NCBI GenBank assembly: GCA_943350395.1
Contig: CALRAD010000003.1
Location: forward strand, 1-64,000
Direction of reading: 5' to 3'
Length of the DNA: 64,000 nucleotides
Source of the DNA: Candidatus Peribacteria bacterium
Lineage (GTDB): Bacteria > Patescibacteriota > Gracilibacteria > Peribacterales > Peribacteraceae
Below, one piece after another: positions 40,410-49,864 of the stretch. The position numbers and the translations under genes are program-made. Numbering within the stretch: the first letter of the stretch is position 1; each line of letters starts with the position of its first letter. The notes below the pieces were generated by a model. The model made no database searches and had not been told where the DNA came from. It saw only the letters and a list, made by a program, of their open reading frames with translations.

Positions 40410-40736
40410 ATGAACTTCTTCCCTCCGTTTCTCGAAAGTTTCTCGATCCTCTTTTCGTCGGATCCTTCCGTTCTTCTCGTACAATCGCTCTTGGTTTTTG
40501 TCGCCTGCGTCATTGTTTTTCTCGTACTATTCGCCACGCGTGACATTCTCCTCCGATCGTCGTCGACCGCATATCAGATTTTTTGCATTTTTATCGTTGC
40601 TGCATTGCCTGTCGTCGGCTTTTTGCTCTATTTGCTCATTCGTCCCTCCACAACCATTTCTGAGAGGAGAATGGAGAAGAGGGTGTTGGAATTGACGGCG
40701 GCGCTTCATCGCAAACATCAGGAGAAGAAGAAATAA
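40410..40736 (+). CDS. small membrane protein, PLDc_N-like
   Basis: 108 residues. Helix pair: VQSLLVFVACVIVFLVLFAT and FCIFIVAALPVVGFLLYLLIRPS. The PVVGFLLYLLIRP end resembles the N-terminal membrane segment of cardiolipin-synthase-type proteins (PLDc_N). A basic C-terminal helix (ALHRKHQEKKK) follows. No phospholipase domain is attached. Function unknown. Confidence 0.6.
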   Translation: MNFFPPFLESFSILFSSDPSVLLVQSLLVFVACVIVFLVLFATRDILLRSSSTAYQIFCIFIVAALPVVGFLLYLLIRPSTTISERRMEKRVLELTAALHRKHQEKKK

Positions 40737-40782
40737 TCGGATTGGATTTGGCTTTTTTCTCTCTCTGCTTTATCCTCCGCGC

Positions 40783-41190
40783 ATGAAACAGTTCTTCTCG
40801 TATTGGTTGTGGCCGAATCCTGCAGGTTGGCATTATGAAGACAGCCGTGTCATGGCGCTTCTTGCCCTTTCCATTGGTTTGATTGTTCTCTGCTTCGTTA
40901 TCGGTCGCGTTCGGCATCGCATGAAGAATCCGATTACGAGGAGCCTTACGGCCGGTTGGCCGACCGCTTCGTTGTGGTTCGGGATTGTTGCGCTTGTTCT
41001 TACAGTCAGCCGCGTGGAAACAATACAGTTTCTCTCGATGCGTTTGATTTGGGCATTTTGGCTTCTGTCTCTCGGTCTCTACATTTTTTTCCAGATGTTG
41101 CAGTTTAGGCGTCGTCACTACACCGTTATTCAGCAATCGCAGGTCATTGATGAACGGGAGAAGTATTTGCCGAAGAAGAGAGTTCGGTAG
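40783..41190 (+). CDS. membrane protein of unknown function
   Basis: 135 residues, about three helices (MALLALSIGLIVLCFVIG, ASLWFGIVALVLTV, LIWAFWLLSLGLYIFF), with a basic tail EKYLPKKRVR. No family recognised. TATCCT lies six bases before ATG 40783, supporting the start. Confidence 0.6.
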   Translation: MKQFFSYWLWPNPAGWHYEDSRVMALLALSIGLIVLCFVIGRVRHRMKNPITRSLTAGWPTASLWFGIVALVLTVSRVETIQFLSMRLIWAFWLLSLGLYIFFQMLQFRRRHYTVIQQSQVIDEREKYLPKKRVR

Positions 41191-41252
41191 GAAAAGTATG
41201 TATGGAAGGTTCTATTGACATGCTTTGCTGACTCGGGGAGAATCCGCTCCCT

Positions 41253-42044
41253 GTGCCTCTGAAGCATTCCACAGAAACGGCGTATTTGGTTTTTTTGGGT
41301 CTCCTGATCTGTATCGCAGGGTTTATTGTTTCTTTGATTCCAGCACTGCCCAGAGGTCTTCCGTACTGGATGTTTGGTTTCACGATTGCGTGCCTCTATC
41401 CGATTGTTCTCATGCCGACATTCCGGAGCAATCGTGCCGATTACGAATTTCGTCTCTTCCATTGGTTTCCGGCCGGCATCTTTGTTTTGTGGATGCTCTT
41501 TCAGGTCATTGATCCGTACTGGGAGTGGTTTCATATCCTCAACCTTGGATTCTTCTCTTTTTGGTCTCTGCCGGTCGTCGCTCTCGGTTTAGGTCTTGGT
41601 GCTGCTTTCTCGATCCATGTTCTTCGTCGTCGCAACGTTCGTGTCACATTGCTTACACTCCTTCTTGTTGCCTTCACCGTTGGTGCAGCATTGGCTGAGA
41701 CGACGCACGGTGTGAATCAGCGTTTGCAGGCGAAGATTTTTACGGGAAATCCTGTCACCTCACTTCGTCCGGTCATGACACGCGTTCGCTCGCTTCTTGT
41801 AAACCTCAGATACCCTCAGAGTTCAGGTAGCACGATCATTGCGGTAGGGAGTTCATCATCCTCGGTGTCGTCACGCTCCGCTCGCTCTCAGATTTCAACA
41901 TCATCCGTTGCATCGTCTGTCATTGCGGAACATACACCGAACGGACTGCCAAAATCCGGTCCGGAAGCTCTTATGGTACTTTTTGCAACACTTGTCGCTC
42001 TCTATACGGGAACATTGCATGTGCGAGGCAAGAAACGAGCGTAG
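41253..42044 (+). CDS. membrane protein of unknown function
   Basis: 263 residues from GTG 41253. Five to six hydrophobic segments fall within the first 145 residues; then a soluble segment with a Ser-rich linker (about 195-235), and a final hydrophobic stretch ending with a basic tail (VRGKKRA), a sorting-signal-like arrangement. A -35 TTGACA at about 41215-41220 with -10-like GAGAAT 17 bases later precedes the start. It runs into the C39-like peptidase gene, so the two may form a unit. Confidence 0.6.
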   Translation: MPLKHSTETAYLVFLGLLICIAGFIVSLIPALPRGLPYWMFGFTIACLYPIVLMPTFRSNRADYEFRLFHWFPAGIFVLWMLFQVIDPYWEWFHILNLGFFSFWSLPVVALGLGLGAAFSIHVLRRRNVRVTLLTLLLVAFTVGAALAETTHGVNQRLQAKIFTGNPVTSLRPVMTRVRSLLVNLRYPQSSGSTIIAVGSSSSSVSSRSARSQISTSSVASSVIAEHTPNGLPKSGPEALMVLFATLVALYTGTLHVRGKKRA

Positions 42045-42053
42045 AGTACTGAC

Positions 42054-42824
42054 ATGAAAAAATTAACTCTTTCTGCAGTTGCACTGCTTGTATTTGTCGT
42101 TCTTGTCTTTCAGGGAGTTTCTTTTGTGCAAGAACGGTCTCTGAGGCAGAGGCTCATCGCGGAGCAACAGGTGATCGAAAAACCCGTCGTCGAGCGACCG
42201 GCATCTCGGTCGTCGTCCACCGCAACATCTGCGGCAGCATCTGTGAGTGATCTGCGTCGTGACGCAGTGAATTGGGATGTGCCTTTCACGTCGCAAGCAC
42301 CCTTTGGTGTCTGGGATGAACTTCACGGCGAAGCGTGTGAAGAGGCGAGCGTTCTGATGGTCATGCGTTACTTTGCAGGCAAGAAGATTGCTTCACCCGA
42401 TGATGCAGACAGCGCACTGCAGCATCTTGTCGCAGCGAACACGGCGCTGGGATTCGCGGTCGATGATACGGCAGCAGAAATCATTACGTTGCTTCGTTCG
42501 GAGGACCCGTCGCTTTCCGCTGTACTCCTTAAAAATCCTTCCATTGACGATCTGAAGTCAGTGCTCTCGAAAGGATCGCTCGTCATTGTGCCTGCTGCCG
42601 GACAACAACTCGGGAATCCCTATTTCAGGCGTCCGGGACCGCGATATCACATGCTCGTTCTTCGCGGATACACGAAAGACGGTTACGCAATCACGAATGA
42701 CCCAGGTACAAAAAACGGTGAGCAGTACGCGTACAGATGGGAAGTTCTTCTGAATGCGATTCATGATTGGAATGGGGGAGAGGTGGAGAGTGGAGAGAAA
42801 GTGGTGATTGTCGTGAGCAGGTAA
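42054..42824 (+). CDS. anchored C39-like cysteine peptidase
   Basis: 256 residues. N-terminal anchor [16 protein letters not shown], a Ser/Ala linker, then a papain-like C39_2 domain. Catalytic Cys in [11 protein letters not shown], His in YHMLVLRGY, Asp in [21 protein letters not shown] is the characteristic lead-in. Probably cleaves proteins or peptides outside the membrane. TAGAGT lies six bases before ATG 42054. Confidence 0.8.
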   Translation: MKKLTLSAVALLVFVVLVFQGVSFVQERSLRQRLIAEQQVIEKPVVERPASRSSSTATSAAASVSDLRRDAVNWDVPFTSQAPFGVWDELHGEACEEASVLMVMRYFAGKKIASPDDADSALQHLVAANTALGFAVDDTAAEIITLLRSEDPSLSAVLLKNPSIDDLKSVLSKGSLVIVPAAGQQLGNPYFRRPGPRYHMLVLRGYTKDGYAITNDPGTKNGEQYAYRWEVLLNAIHDWNGGEVESGEKVVIVVSR

Positions 42825-42844
42825 ATCCCTGTACCATTCGCGCC

Positions 42845-44116
42845 ATGACAACCATCACCTCACTTCACGCACGCCAGATACTCGATTCGCGCGGAAGTCC
42901 CACACTCGAAGTCGAGTGCTTCCTCAGTGACGGGTCATTTGGACGCGCAGCCGTGCCGTCTGGGGCATCGACCGGATCACATGAGGCGCTTGAGCTTCGG
43001 GATGGTGACAAGAAAATGTATTTTGGTAAGTCGGTGTTGAAGGCGGTGAACAACGTGAACGATACGATTGCCAAAGAATTGTCCGGAAAGAGTTGTGGTG
43101 AACAGAGAGCCGTTGATCAGATCATGCTTACGCTCGACGGCACTCCCAATAAATCTTCACTCGGTGCGAATGCAATGCTCGGAGTATCGATGGCAGTTGC
43201 GCGTGCCAGAGCAGCGAGTGAGAAGCTTTCACTTTGGAGGTCCTTGGCTTCGCAGGCAGGCGTCACGACGATTACGACGTTGCCCGTTCCTTTCATGAAT
43301 GTCATCAATGGAGGTGCGCATGCGGATTCCGGACTCAGTTTCCAAGAATGCATGATCGTCCCCACCGGATTCGATTCTTTTTCGCGAGCGCTGCAGGCAG
43401 GTGCCGAGATTTTTCACACTCTCAAGAGCATCCTCAAGGGATTGGGACATGTGACAGCTGTCGGCGATGAAGGAGGATTTGCGCCGCATGTGAAGAGCAG
43501 CGATGAAGCGCTGACGATTCTGGTGCAGGCAATCGATAAGGCCGGATATGCGGGGAAAGTGCAGCTTGCACTCGATTGTGCGGCATCGGAATTTTATAAA
43601 GACGGTGCCTATGCGGTTGACGGAAAAACGATGAACAGCACCGAGCTCGTCGATTTCTACGGAGAGCTTCTCAAGAAATATCCGATCGTTTCGATCGAGG
43701 ACAGTCACAGCGAGGACGACTGGGAGGGTTTTGCACTGATGCAGCAGAAGTATGGAATGAAGACGCAGCTTGTCGGCGATGATCTGTTTGTGACGAATAC
43801 CAAGCGCATCGAGCAGGGGATAGAGAAGCGTGCTGCGAATGCAGTGCTCATCAAGCTCAATCAAATAGGCACGGTGAGTGAAACTGTCGATGCAATCAAG
43901 ATGACACAAGATGCCGGGTGGAATGCCGTTGTCAGTCATCGAAGCGGCGAGACCGAAGACACGTTTATCGCTGATCTTGCAGTTGGTCTTCAGACGGGTC
44001 AGATAAAAACAGGATCGCTCAGCAGGACAGATAGGATCTGCAAATACAATCAGCTCCTCAGGATCGAGGAAGAACTCGGGTCGAAGGCTGTGTATCGGTC
44101 ACCGTTTGCTATCTAG
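42845..44116 (+). CDS. eno: enolase
   Basis: 423 residues. N-terminal [16 protein letters not shown], substrate-loop [11 protein letters not shown], metal ligands in [19 protein letters not shown] and GDDLFVTN, catalytic Lys in LIKLNQIGT, and the signature [16 protein letters not shown]. It interconverts 2-phosphoglycerate and phosphoenolpyruvate. TACCAT lies seven bases before ATG 42845. Its 3' end overlaps a small convergent gene by four bases. Confidence 0.96.
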   Translation: MTTITSLHARQILDSRGSPTLEVECFLSDGSFGRAAVPSGASTGSHEALELRDGDKKMYFGKSVLKAVNNVNDTIAKELSGKSCGEQRAVDQIMLTLDGTPNKSSLGANAMLGVSMAVARARAASEKLSLWRSLASQAGVTTITTLPVPFMNVINGGAHADSGLSFQECMIVPTGFDSFSRALQAGAEIFHTLKSILKGLGHVTAVGDEGGFAPHVKSSDEALTILVQAIDKAGYAGKVQLALDCAASEFYKDGAYAVDGKTMNSTELVDFYGELLKKYPIVSIEDSHSEDDWEGFALMQQKYGMKTQLVGDDLFVTNTKRIEQGIEKRAANAVLIKLNQIGTVSETVDAIKMTQDAGWNAVVSHRSGETEDTFIADLAVGLQTGQIKTGSLSRTDRICKYNQLLRIEEELGSKAVYRSPFAI

Positions 44117-44517
44117 ACGTTGAGAGTACTTTGCTCCGGCAACCTGACCGTCTGGATGTCGGCGCCGTTTGGTCGTACGGATGGTCCCGTGTATCTCGTC
44201 ACGTTTTCCCAGCGCTCATTCACGGATGTCGTGATCTCCTCGGTCTGCCCAAGCGTTGAGAAGAGATCTTCGTCGTTTTCCGATACCCCCGGTTTCGGAT
44301 GCACGGTGAAATCACGAAGCTGATGGAGAAAATCTCCGGTCTCACCGAGTTTCTGCAAGCATGCATCCTTAAAGCGAAGACGTTCGCTTCGTACACTTCT
44401 TCCGATAACTCCGACTCGTTGCCTTTCCATAAAACCGCCAGCTTTTATCGATTCCAACTCAGTCGACTGTTCTTCAAGACGAGAGCGGTGCAACTGATGA
44501 TTGAGAGAGGTTTTCAT
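44113..44517 (-). CDS. hypothetical protein convergent with eno
   Basis: 134 residues, hydrophilic and rich in Arg/Glu, with no family recognised. The start is ATG 44517; an AATAAT hexamer lies six bases upstream, similar to the window's leaderless pattern though with A at the first position. Confidence 0.5.
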   Translation of the reverse strand: MKTSLNHQLHRSRLEEQSTELESIKAGGFMERQRVGVIGRSVRSERLRFKDACLQKLGETGDFLHQLRDFTVHPKPGVSENDEDLFSTLGQTEEITTSVNERWENVTRYTGPSVRPNGADIQTVRLPEQSTLNV

Positions 44518-44551
44518 GAACTCATTATTACATATGTATAGAATATGTCAA

Positions 44552-44627
44552 TGGTCGGGATGCAGGGACTCGAACCCTGGGTCTCCAGACCCCCAGCCTG
44601 GCGCTTTACCAACTAAGCTACATCCCG
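44552..44627 (-). tRNA. tRNA-Pro (GGG)
   Basis: 76 bases with encoded CCA. Acceptor CGGGATG/CATCCCG, anticodon stem CCAGG/TCTGG with loop CTGGGGG, so GGG; T-arm CAGGG-TTCGAGT-CCCTG. Confidence 0.94.
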
Positions 44628-44680
44628 AATTGCAGGAATCTTAGCGTTCATTGATTGATGCTCAAAGTTATTTCTTCTTC

Positions 44681-44744
44681 GGGGCAAGGGAACCTTGTTC
44701 GGTTCCCTATGCCCCCAAACCCCTTTACCCTCCTAACTGTACCG
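44681..44744. repeat. dispersed repeat with AGGGAACC hairpin, copy 2
   Basis: Near-identical to 33931-33997: GGGGCAAGGGAACCTTGTTC, then GGTTCCCT, then CCCCCAAACCCCTTTACCCT. As with copy 1, it lies in a gap next to a tRNA gene. Confidence 0.8.
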
Positions 44745-44833
44745 AGCTTCACTCGCATGATGTTCACTGGCATTTTTGCCTCGACTTGGCATATACTGAC
44801 ACCCTTTTTCCTATTACTTGACATAAGTTACTC

Positions 44834-44862
44834 TTGATATTCTTATAATAATATGATACAAT
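44834..44862 (+). promoter_or_regulatory. sigma70-type promoter of the DHH gene
   Basis: -35 TTGATA (44834-44839), 17-base spacer, -10 TACAAT (44857-44862). The leader to ATG 44883 would be about 14 bases. Confidence 0.65.
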
Positions 44863-44882
44863 AATAAGAAACATTAGCAAAT

Positions 44883-46208
44883 ATGCCTCTCAGCCCCTCA
44901 GAACTACAGGCAGCAACCAAGGCAATCGGGAACGCGCAGCGTATCCTGATGGTCCCTCATGCAAATGTGGATGCCGATGGCCTCAGCAGCGCGCTTGCGT
45001 GTTACTCCGTTTTTACGCAGCTTGGGAAGGATTGCACGGTAATTTGCCCCGATACGCTGCCGGAGTCTCTGGATTTTCTGCCGAACTTCAAACATCTCAC
45101 GCAGTCGATCAGCAGTGACCAGCAGTTTGTCATTACGCTCGACACAAGCGGCGGGATGGAACTCGACACGCTTCGCTATACGGTCGAAGAGAACAAAGTG
45201 AATATCATCGTGACGCCGAAGAAGGGGACGCTCAAGGAAAAGGACATCAGTTTTCTGAGTACCGGATCGTCCTTCGATCTCCTTGTTGTGGTCGACAGTG
45301 CGGAACTCTCGCTCCTCGGTTCCTTCTACACTGACAATATCGATTTGTTTTCAACGACACCGATCCTGAATATCGATCATCACATCAGCAACACGCGCTT
45401 TGGACAGCTCACACTTATCGATCCGACCGCGGCAAGTGCTACTGAAGTGCTCTACTCATGGTTTATGACGGAGCCGAAATGGAAGGAGATGGTGACCGCG
45501 GATATTGCGACATTGCTCCTCACTGGTCTCATCACCGATACGCGAAGCTTCCAGAATCCGAATACCACGCCGAGGTCTCTCGAGGTTGCGGCGAATCTTC
45601 TCGATCTGGGCGCCAGACAACAGGAGATCATCCAGCATATTTATAAGACCAAGCCGCTCTCGACACTCAAGATCTGGGGTAGAGCGTTGAACCGGATTCA
45701 GATGGATCCGGATGCAAGAATCGTTTGGTCATCCGTGAGTAGGGAAGATCTTACGGAGATGGGTGCAACGTCGAAGGAAACGGCAGGACTTCTCGACGAA
45801 TTAATCTCGACGATTCCGGATGCCGACGTGCACGTGCTCTTCACCGAAATCGAAGAGGGAGGGTTCAAGGCGAGTATGCGTTCATCAGTTACTGTGGATG
45901 TGAACCGTGCAGCGGGAAGACTGTTCGGCGGCGGCGGACATGCGCGCGCCGCTGGGTTCAAAGTGAAGCAATATGGAAATTTTCAATTGAAGGTCGTCGA
46001 ATGCATTCAGCAATTGAAGACCGAGATGCAGTCGCAGAGACACGAGGCCGACAGCCCTGAGCGCGCTCTTCCCGTACCTATGCGCACCGGTGAGGCGCAG
46101 AAACAAGCCATAAAACCCGATGCAACGACGGGTGAAACTGCGAGTGTCGAGATGAAGAAAACAGAATCTGTTACGACGGATATCGTTTCAAAGCTCGCTA
46201 AGCCCTAA
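44883..46208 (+). CDS. DHH/DHHA1 phosphoesterase, NrnA-like
   Basis: 441 residues. DHH domain with PHANVDADGLSSAL (metal site, in the place of the usual DHDxD), NIDHHISNTRFG and a central VVVDSAEL; the DHHA1 domain ends with GGGGHARAAGF. A low-complexity tail (about 385-441) follows. Family members degrade nanoRNA or dephosphorylate pAp and c-di-AMP products. It is followed by infB after 38 bases, an association also seen for nrnA and infB-rbfA in other bacteria. Confidence 0.85.
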   Translation: MPLSPSELQAATKAIGNAQRILMVPHANVDADGLSSALACYSVFTQLGKDCTVICPDTLPESLDFLPNFKHLTQSISSDQQFVITLDTSGGMELDTLRYTVEENKVNIIVTPKKGTLKEKDISFLSTGSSFDLLVVVDSAELSLLGSFYTDNIDLFSTTPILNIDHHISNTRFGQLTLIDPTAASATEVLYSWFMTEPKWKEMVTADIATLLLTGLITDTRSFQNPNTTPRSLEVAANLLDLGARQQEIIQHIYKTKPLSTLKIWGRALNRIQMDPDARIVWSSVSREDLTEMGATSKETAGLLDELISTIPDADVHVLFTEIEEGGFKASMRSSVTVDVNRAAGRLFGGGGHARAAGFKVKQYGNFQLKVVECIQQLKTEMQSQRHEADSPERALPVPMRTGEAQKQAIKPDATTGETASVEMKKTESVTTDIVSKLAKP

Positions 46209-46246
46209 GGTTCTGTGCTAGGCTCAATCGGCTTTTTCATGTTGCT

Positions 46247-48493
46247 ATGCGACTCGTACAGGTTGCGAAAATCTTAGGCATAACAGGTCAGGAGCTTCGA
46301 AAGGAGCTGGAAACCGTTGATTTTGGCGTGAAACCCACGGATCGCGAGGTCTCTGACAATCTAGCGATGGGGGTAATACGCTTCGTCGCAAACAGGAGGA
46401 AGATCACGGTGGACTGGGATGCAGTCGAGGCGATGAGGTCCGGTATCGGTGTCGATACGGACGACACAGAAAAGCCGACGACAGCGTTATCACCCGAAGT
46501 AACTGTGCCTGTTACGGAAGAGAAGAAAGCAGGAGTGAAACCCGAGAACTTAAATGTACTTCGAAAGCTCACACTCGAAGGAGTGTCCAAAGAAGCGATC
46601 GACCGCCAGAAAGTAGCGCTCGAGAAACAGAAACCGAAGATTCTCTCGAAGGAAGAAATGGAACAACGTAAAGTTGAGGGGAAGCTCTTGCAATCTCTCG
46701 AGAAGAAAGACAGATCGGTGCATCAGGAGCAGATCAAGAAAAAGACAGGCATTGTCCTTATACCGTCTCAGATTTCCGTGAAAGAATTTGCGGAGAAGAC
46801 GGGTATTCAGGTTCCGAAGATCGTCTCCACACTCATGAAGAACGGGGTGCTTGCGAGCATCAACCAGCAGATCGATTACGACACGGCTTCGGTGATCGCT
46901 CTCGAGCTCGGGGTTGAAGTGCAGAAAGATGCGGGAACCGTGTCCGTGGAGGCGCTCCTCAGCAACGACCTTGCAGAGCTTATCAAAGACGATGCGACGG
47001 TTCTGAGGCCTCGCGCTCCGATCGTGACCGTCATGGGTCATGTCGACCACGGAAAGACTGCGATCCTCGATGCCATTCGCAGTACGAATGTCGTTTCCGG
47101 AGAAGCAGGTGGCATCACGCAGCACGTCGGTGCGTATCAGGTTGTGCATGACGGCAAATCGATTACGTTCATCGATACGCCCGGTCACGAAGCGTTCACT
47201 GCCATGCGCGCACGCGGTGCCCAGCTCACAGACATCGTGATTCTCGTCGTGTCTGCCGAAGAAGGCGTGAAGCCCACGACCATCGAAGCGATCAATCATA
47301 CGAAGGATGCAGGCGTGCCGATCTTGGTCGCACTCAATAAAATCGATCGTCCGAATGCCGATATCGAGCGCGTAAAAGGGGAGCTTGCTGCGCAGGGGTT
47401 ACAGCCCGAAGATTGGGGAGGAGACATCGCGATGATTCCATGTTCGGCGCATACCAAGCAGGGGATTCCGGAGCTTCTCGAGCACGTGCTCCTGATGGCC
47501 GAGCTGGAGGAATTAAAAGCAAATCCCGATCGCAATGCCATCGCAACGATCGTTGAGAGTCATCTCGACAAATCGAGAGGTCCGCAAGCAACGGTGATTG
47601 TGAATACGGGTACACTTCGGATCGGAGACATCATCGGATGCGGTGGCGCATCGGGCAAAGTAAAATCACTGACGGACGCACTCGGCGTGCGCATTGATAC
47701 GGTCCTTCCCTCGGGTCCTGCCGTGATTTCCGGTTTTGACGAACTTCCGGAGCTCGGAGAAATTTTGCAGGTGTTTCAGACGGATCGCGAATTGAAGTCG
47801 TATCTTGAAGCGTATCAGCAATCCCAGGGACAAAAGCAGAAGCGCGGGTTTGCAGATCTCGTGAGCAGATTATCCGAAGGCAAGCTCTCGCAGCTCAAGA
47901 TCATCCTCAAAGCCGATGCGCAGGGATCGCTGCAGTCGATCACTGAAGCGCTCACGAAGTTGACGACGGAGAAAGTGCAGCCGAAGGTCATCCATGCGGC
48001 GATCGGAGACATTTCCGAGAGCGACGTGATGATGGCGTCGGCCGGTGAGGCGGTGGTCATCGGGTTTAATGTTGAAGCGTCTTTGGCAGTCGGTCGTACG
48101 GCGGACAGAGAGGGTGTGAAGATCAAGCATTACGACATTATCTACAAGCTGCTCGAAGACGTTGAGCTGATTTTGAAAGGCCTGATTGAACCTGTCGAAG
48201 AAGAGAAGATTACGGGTCATCTCGAGATCAGGGGCGTGTTTCTCACCAAAAAGTCCGAGCAAATTGTCGGTGGTAAGGTGATGGATGGCGTTATCAAGCG
48301 CACGCCGTTTAGGATTCTGCGTGCAGGAGAGCTTGTCGGTACCGGTCGCATCACCTCACTCAAGAATGTCGAGAAAGACATCAAGGAAGCCAAAGAAGGA
48401 GCCGAGTGCGGCATGCGCGTCACGGTCTCTATCGGGCTTGAGCTTGGGGACATGCTTGAGGGGTTCACCAAAGAGTTTACGAAGGTAGGGTAG
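46247..48493 (+). CDS. infB: translation initiation factor IF-2
   Basis: 748 residues. Two IF2N-like modules (about 1-50 and 170-225) with a charged linker, then the G domain: GHVDHGKT (264-271), [17 protein letters not shown]. Domains 2-4 follow, including [16 protein letters not shown] and [16 protein letters not shown]. It positions initiator tRNA on the ribosome, relevant here because leaderless mRNAs rely strongly on IF-2 in other bacteria. Confidence 0.96.
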   Translation: MRLVQVAKILGITGQELRKELETVDFGVKPTDREVSDNLAMGVIRFVANRRKITVDWDAVEAMRSGIGVDTDDTEKPTTALSPEVTVPVTEEKKAGVKPENLNVLRKLTLEGVSKEAIDRQKVALEKQKPKILSKEEMEQRKVEGKLLQSLEKKDRSVHQEQIKKKTGIVLIPSQISVKEFAEKTGIQVPKIVSTLMKNGVLASINQQIDYDTASVIALELGVEVQKDAGTVSVEALLSNDLAELIKDDATVLRPRAPIVTVMGHVDHGKTAILDAIRSTNVVSGEAGGITQHVGAYQVVHDGKSITFIDTPGHEAFTAMRARGAQLTDIVILVVSAEEGVKPTTIEAINHTKDAGVPILVALNKIDRPNADIERVKGELAAQGLQPEDWGGDIAMIPCSAHTKQGIPELLEHVLLMAELEELKANPDRNAIATIVESHLDKSRGPQATVIVNTGTLRIGDIIGCGGASGKVKSLTDALGVRIDTVLPSGPAVISGFDELPELGEILQVFQTDRELKSYLEAYQQSQGQKQKRGFADLVSRLSEGKLSQLKIILKADAQGSLQSITEALTKLTTEKVQPKVIHAAIGDISESDVMMASAGEAVVIGFNVEASLAVGRTADREGVKIKHYDIIYKLLEDVELILKGLIEPVEEEKITGHLEIRGVFLTKKSEQIVGGKVMDGVIKRTPFRILRAGELVGTGRITSLKNVEKDIKEAKEGAECGMRVTVSIGLELGDMLEGFTKEFTKVG

Positions 48494-48498
48494 CACAG

Positions 48499-48621
48499 CC
48501 CTCACTCCGCCCCGCCGAGCGGGGCACCTCTCTCCAACATTTGGAGAGAGGAAGATTTGTTTTGAGGAAAGCTCGGGCTCCCCCTTCTCCGGCGGACGGA
48601 GAAGGGGCTAGGGGATGAGGA
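48499..48621. repeat. compound hairpin repeat after infB
   Basis: Contains CCCCGCCGAGCGGGG, CCTCTCTCCAA...TTGGAGAGAGG (48527-48551) and CCCCTTCTCC...GGAGAAGGGG (48581-48607), with outer ends CCTCACTCC/GGGGATGAGG. It is related to the 28480 element and lies between convergent genes. Confidence 0.75.
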
Positions 48622-48624
48622 CCG

Positions 48625-49836
48625 CTACCCCTTCGGCAGCTTCGCTATGTCCGTTGCATTTGCGAGAAATTTCTTCGGTGCTTTCCATAGCTTCTCAAGT
48701 GCCCATCTCTTCTCATCCCGATTGAGCGTTTTGAACACCTTCGAGAGTTCTTTGTTTCCGTCTGTGATCAAACCGATATCCGCTTCCGTGGTCAGGTCTC
48801 TCCCCACAAGTATTTTCTTTGCTTCACGCACATTGTTTGCATTTACACTTTGCAGTTCTTCGATTGCCGCAGGAGTGAACTTTCTCACGAACTTCAGATC
48901 TTCCTGATTGAATTGGTCGAAAGCCGCAATGGCTTTCTTCGCTTCCGGATCCAGTGCGTTCGGGTGTGCCATGAGGTAGGCGAGTCCGGCATACGTCAGT
49001 GTCAGCTTATTGATCGGACTCTTGCTTAAGAGGCTATAGGCGACACCGACCATGGCAAGTCCCCCGAAGCCGATCATGCCGAGTGCGCGAAGCGGTCGCG
49101 TGTCCATCGAGTTTCCTGCATTGTTCTTTCGCCATGCATGTCTCATTGCTTCGACCGGATTCACTCGCTTCAGTTCCTGCAGTCCCTTCATGGTGTTTGT
49201 AATGGCTTGGAACAGCTGACCGTTTTTTGGGTTATTATTTGCCGGATCTTTCACGAAATCTCTGAGCACTTTGCTGTTGCCGATCGATTGGATCCTTTGG
49301 ATGTCTGTGTCCACCGCTTCCTGTTTGATGTCGGGAATCGAGCCGCGATTGTACCAATATCTGCTTTTTGCACTTCTGCCGAGAACATCAGCCGGGTTTT
49401 CGGCTAGACCAACGGCCATCAGAGAAAGGTCTTTGCCAATGCTTTGCAGATCTTTGTTGTCACTATCGAGCAGCGGCCCGAAGTTCTTGATGAGCGCTTC
49501 GTCGACGGTCATTTTTCCTCTGACTCCGACGACTGTTTTCATGACATTCGGAAACATGTCCGCTCGGATGACGATTGCTTCTTTGTAGAGATCCCCGAGC
49601 TCTTCCATCAGTGCCTTCACTGCATCTGCTCCATCCTCGCGTTTCTGTGCTGCTTCCATGCGAGCAACGATGCCGCGTCCAAGCACACCCATTTTCTGGA
49701 ACTTTGGGTTGCTTGCAAGCAGGCCTTCCATCTCGGTCCAGAGCTTCTTCGCTTGTACGACATCACTTGGCTTCTCCTGCTGCTTCGGCTGAGGGAGATT
49801 GACGCCGCCGCCTTTGAAGTTGATGCCGCCAACCAT
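48625..49836 (-). CDS. hypothetical protein in the VirB6/TrbL-like operon
   Basis: 403 residues. Mostly charged and alpha-helical with two close hydrophobic segments at about 253-295 (ALGMIGFGGLAMVGVAYSLL, LTYAGLAYLMAHP). The N-terminus is Gly/Pro/Gln-rich (FKGGGVNLPQPKQQEK). No family recognised. It starts 28 bases after the VirB6/TrbL-like gene on the same strand, so it probably belongs to the same assembly. Confidence 0.6.
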   Translation of the reverse strand: MVGGINFKGGGVNLPQPKQQEKPSDVVQAKKLWTEMEGLLASNPKFQKMGVLGRGIVARMEAAQKREDGADAVKALMEELGDLYKEAIVIRADMFPNVMKTVVGVRGKMTVDEALIKNFGPLLDSDNKDLQSIGKDLSLMAVGLAENPADVLGRSAKSRYWYNRGSIPDIKQEAVDTDIQRIQSIGNSKVLRDFVKDPANNNPKNGQLFQAITNTMKGLQELKRVNPVEAMRHAWRKNNAGNSMDTRPLRALGMIGFGGLAMVGVAYSLLSKSPINKLTLTYAGLAYLMAHPNALDPEAKKAIAAFDQFNQEDLKFVRKFTPAAIEELQSVNANNVREAKKILVGRDLTTEADIGLITDGNKELSKVFKTLNRDEKRWALEKLWKAPKKFLANATDIAKLPKG

Positions 49837-49864
49837 AGTGTGGATTTAGGTTCGAGGATTTTAT

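Noticed and set aside
44628..44882. TTGACA at 44818 as -35 of the DHH gene
   Set aside because: The spacing to the nearest TATAAT is 20 bases; the TTGATA-17-TACAAT pair at 44834-44862 fits better.
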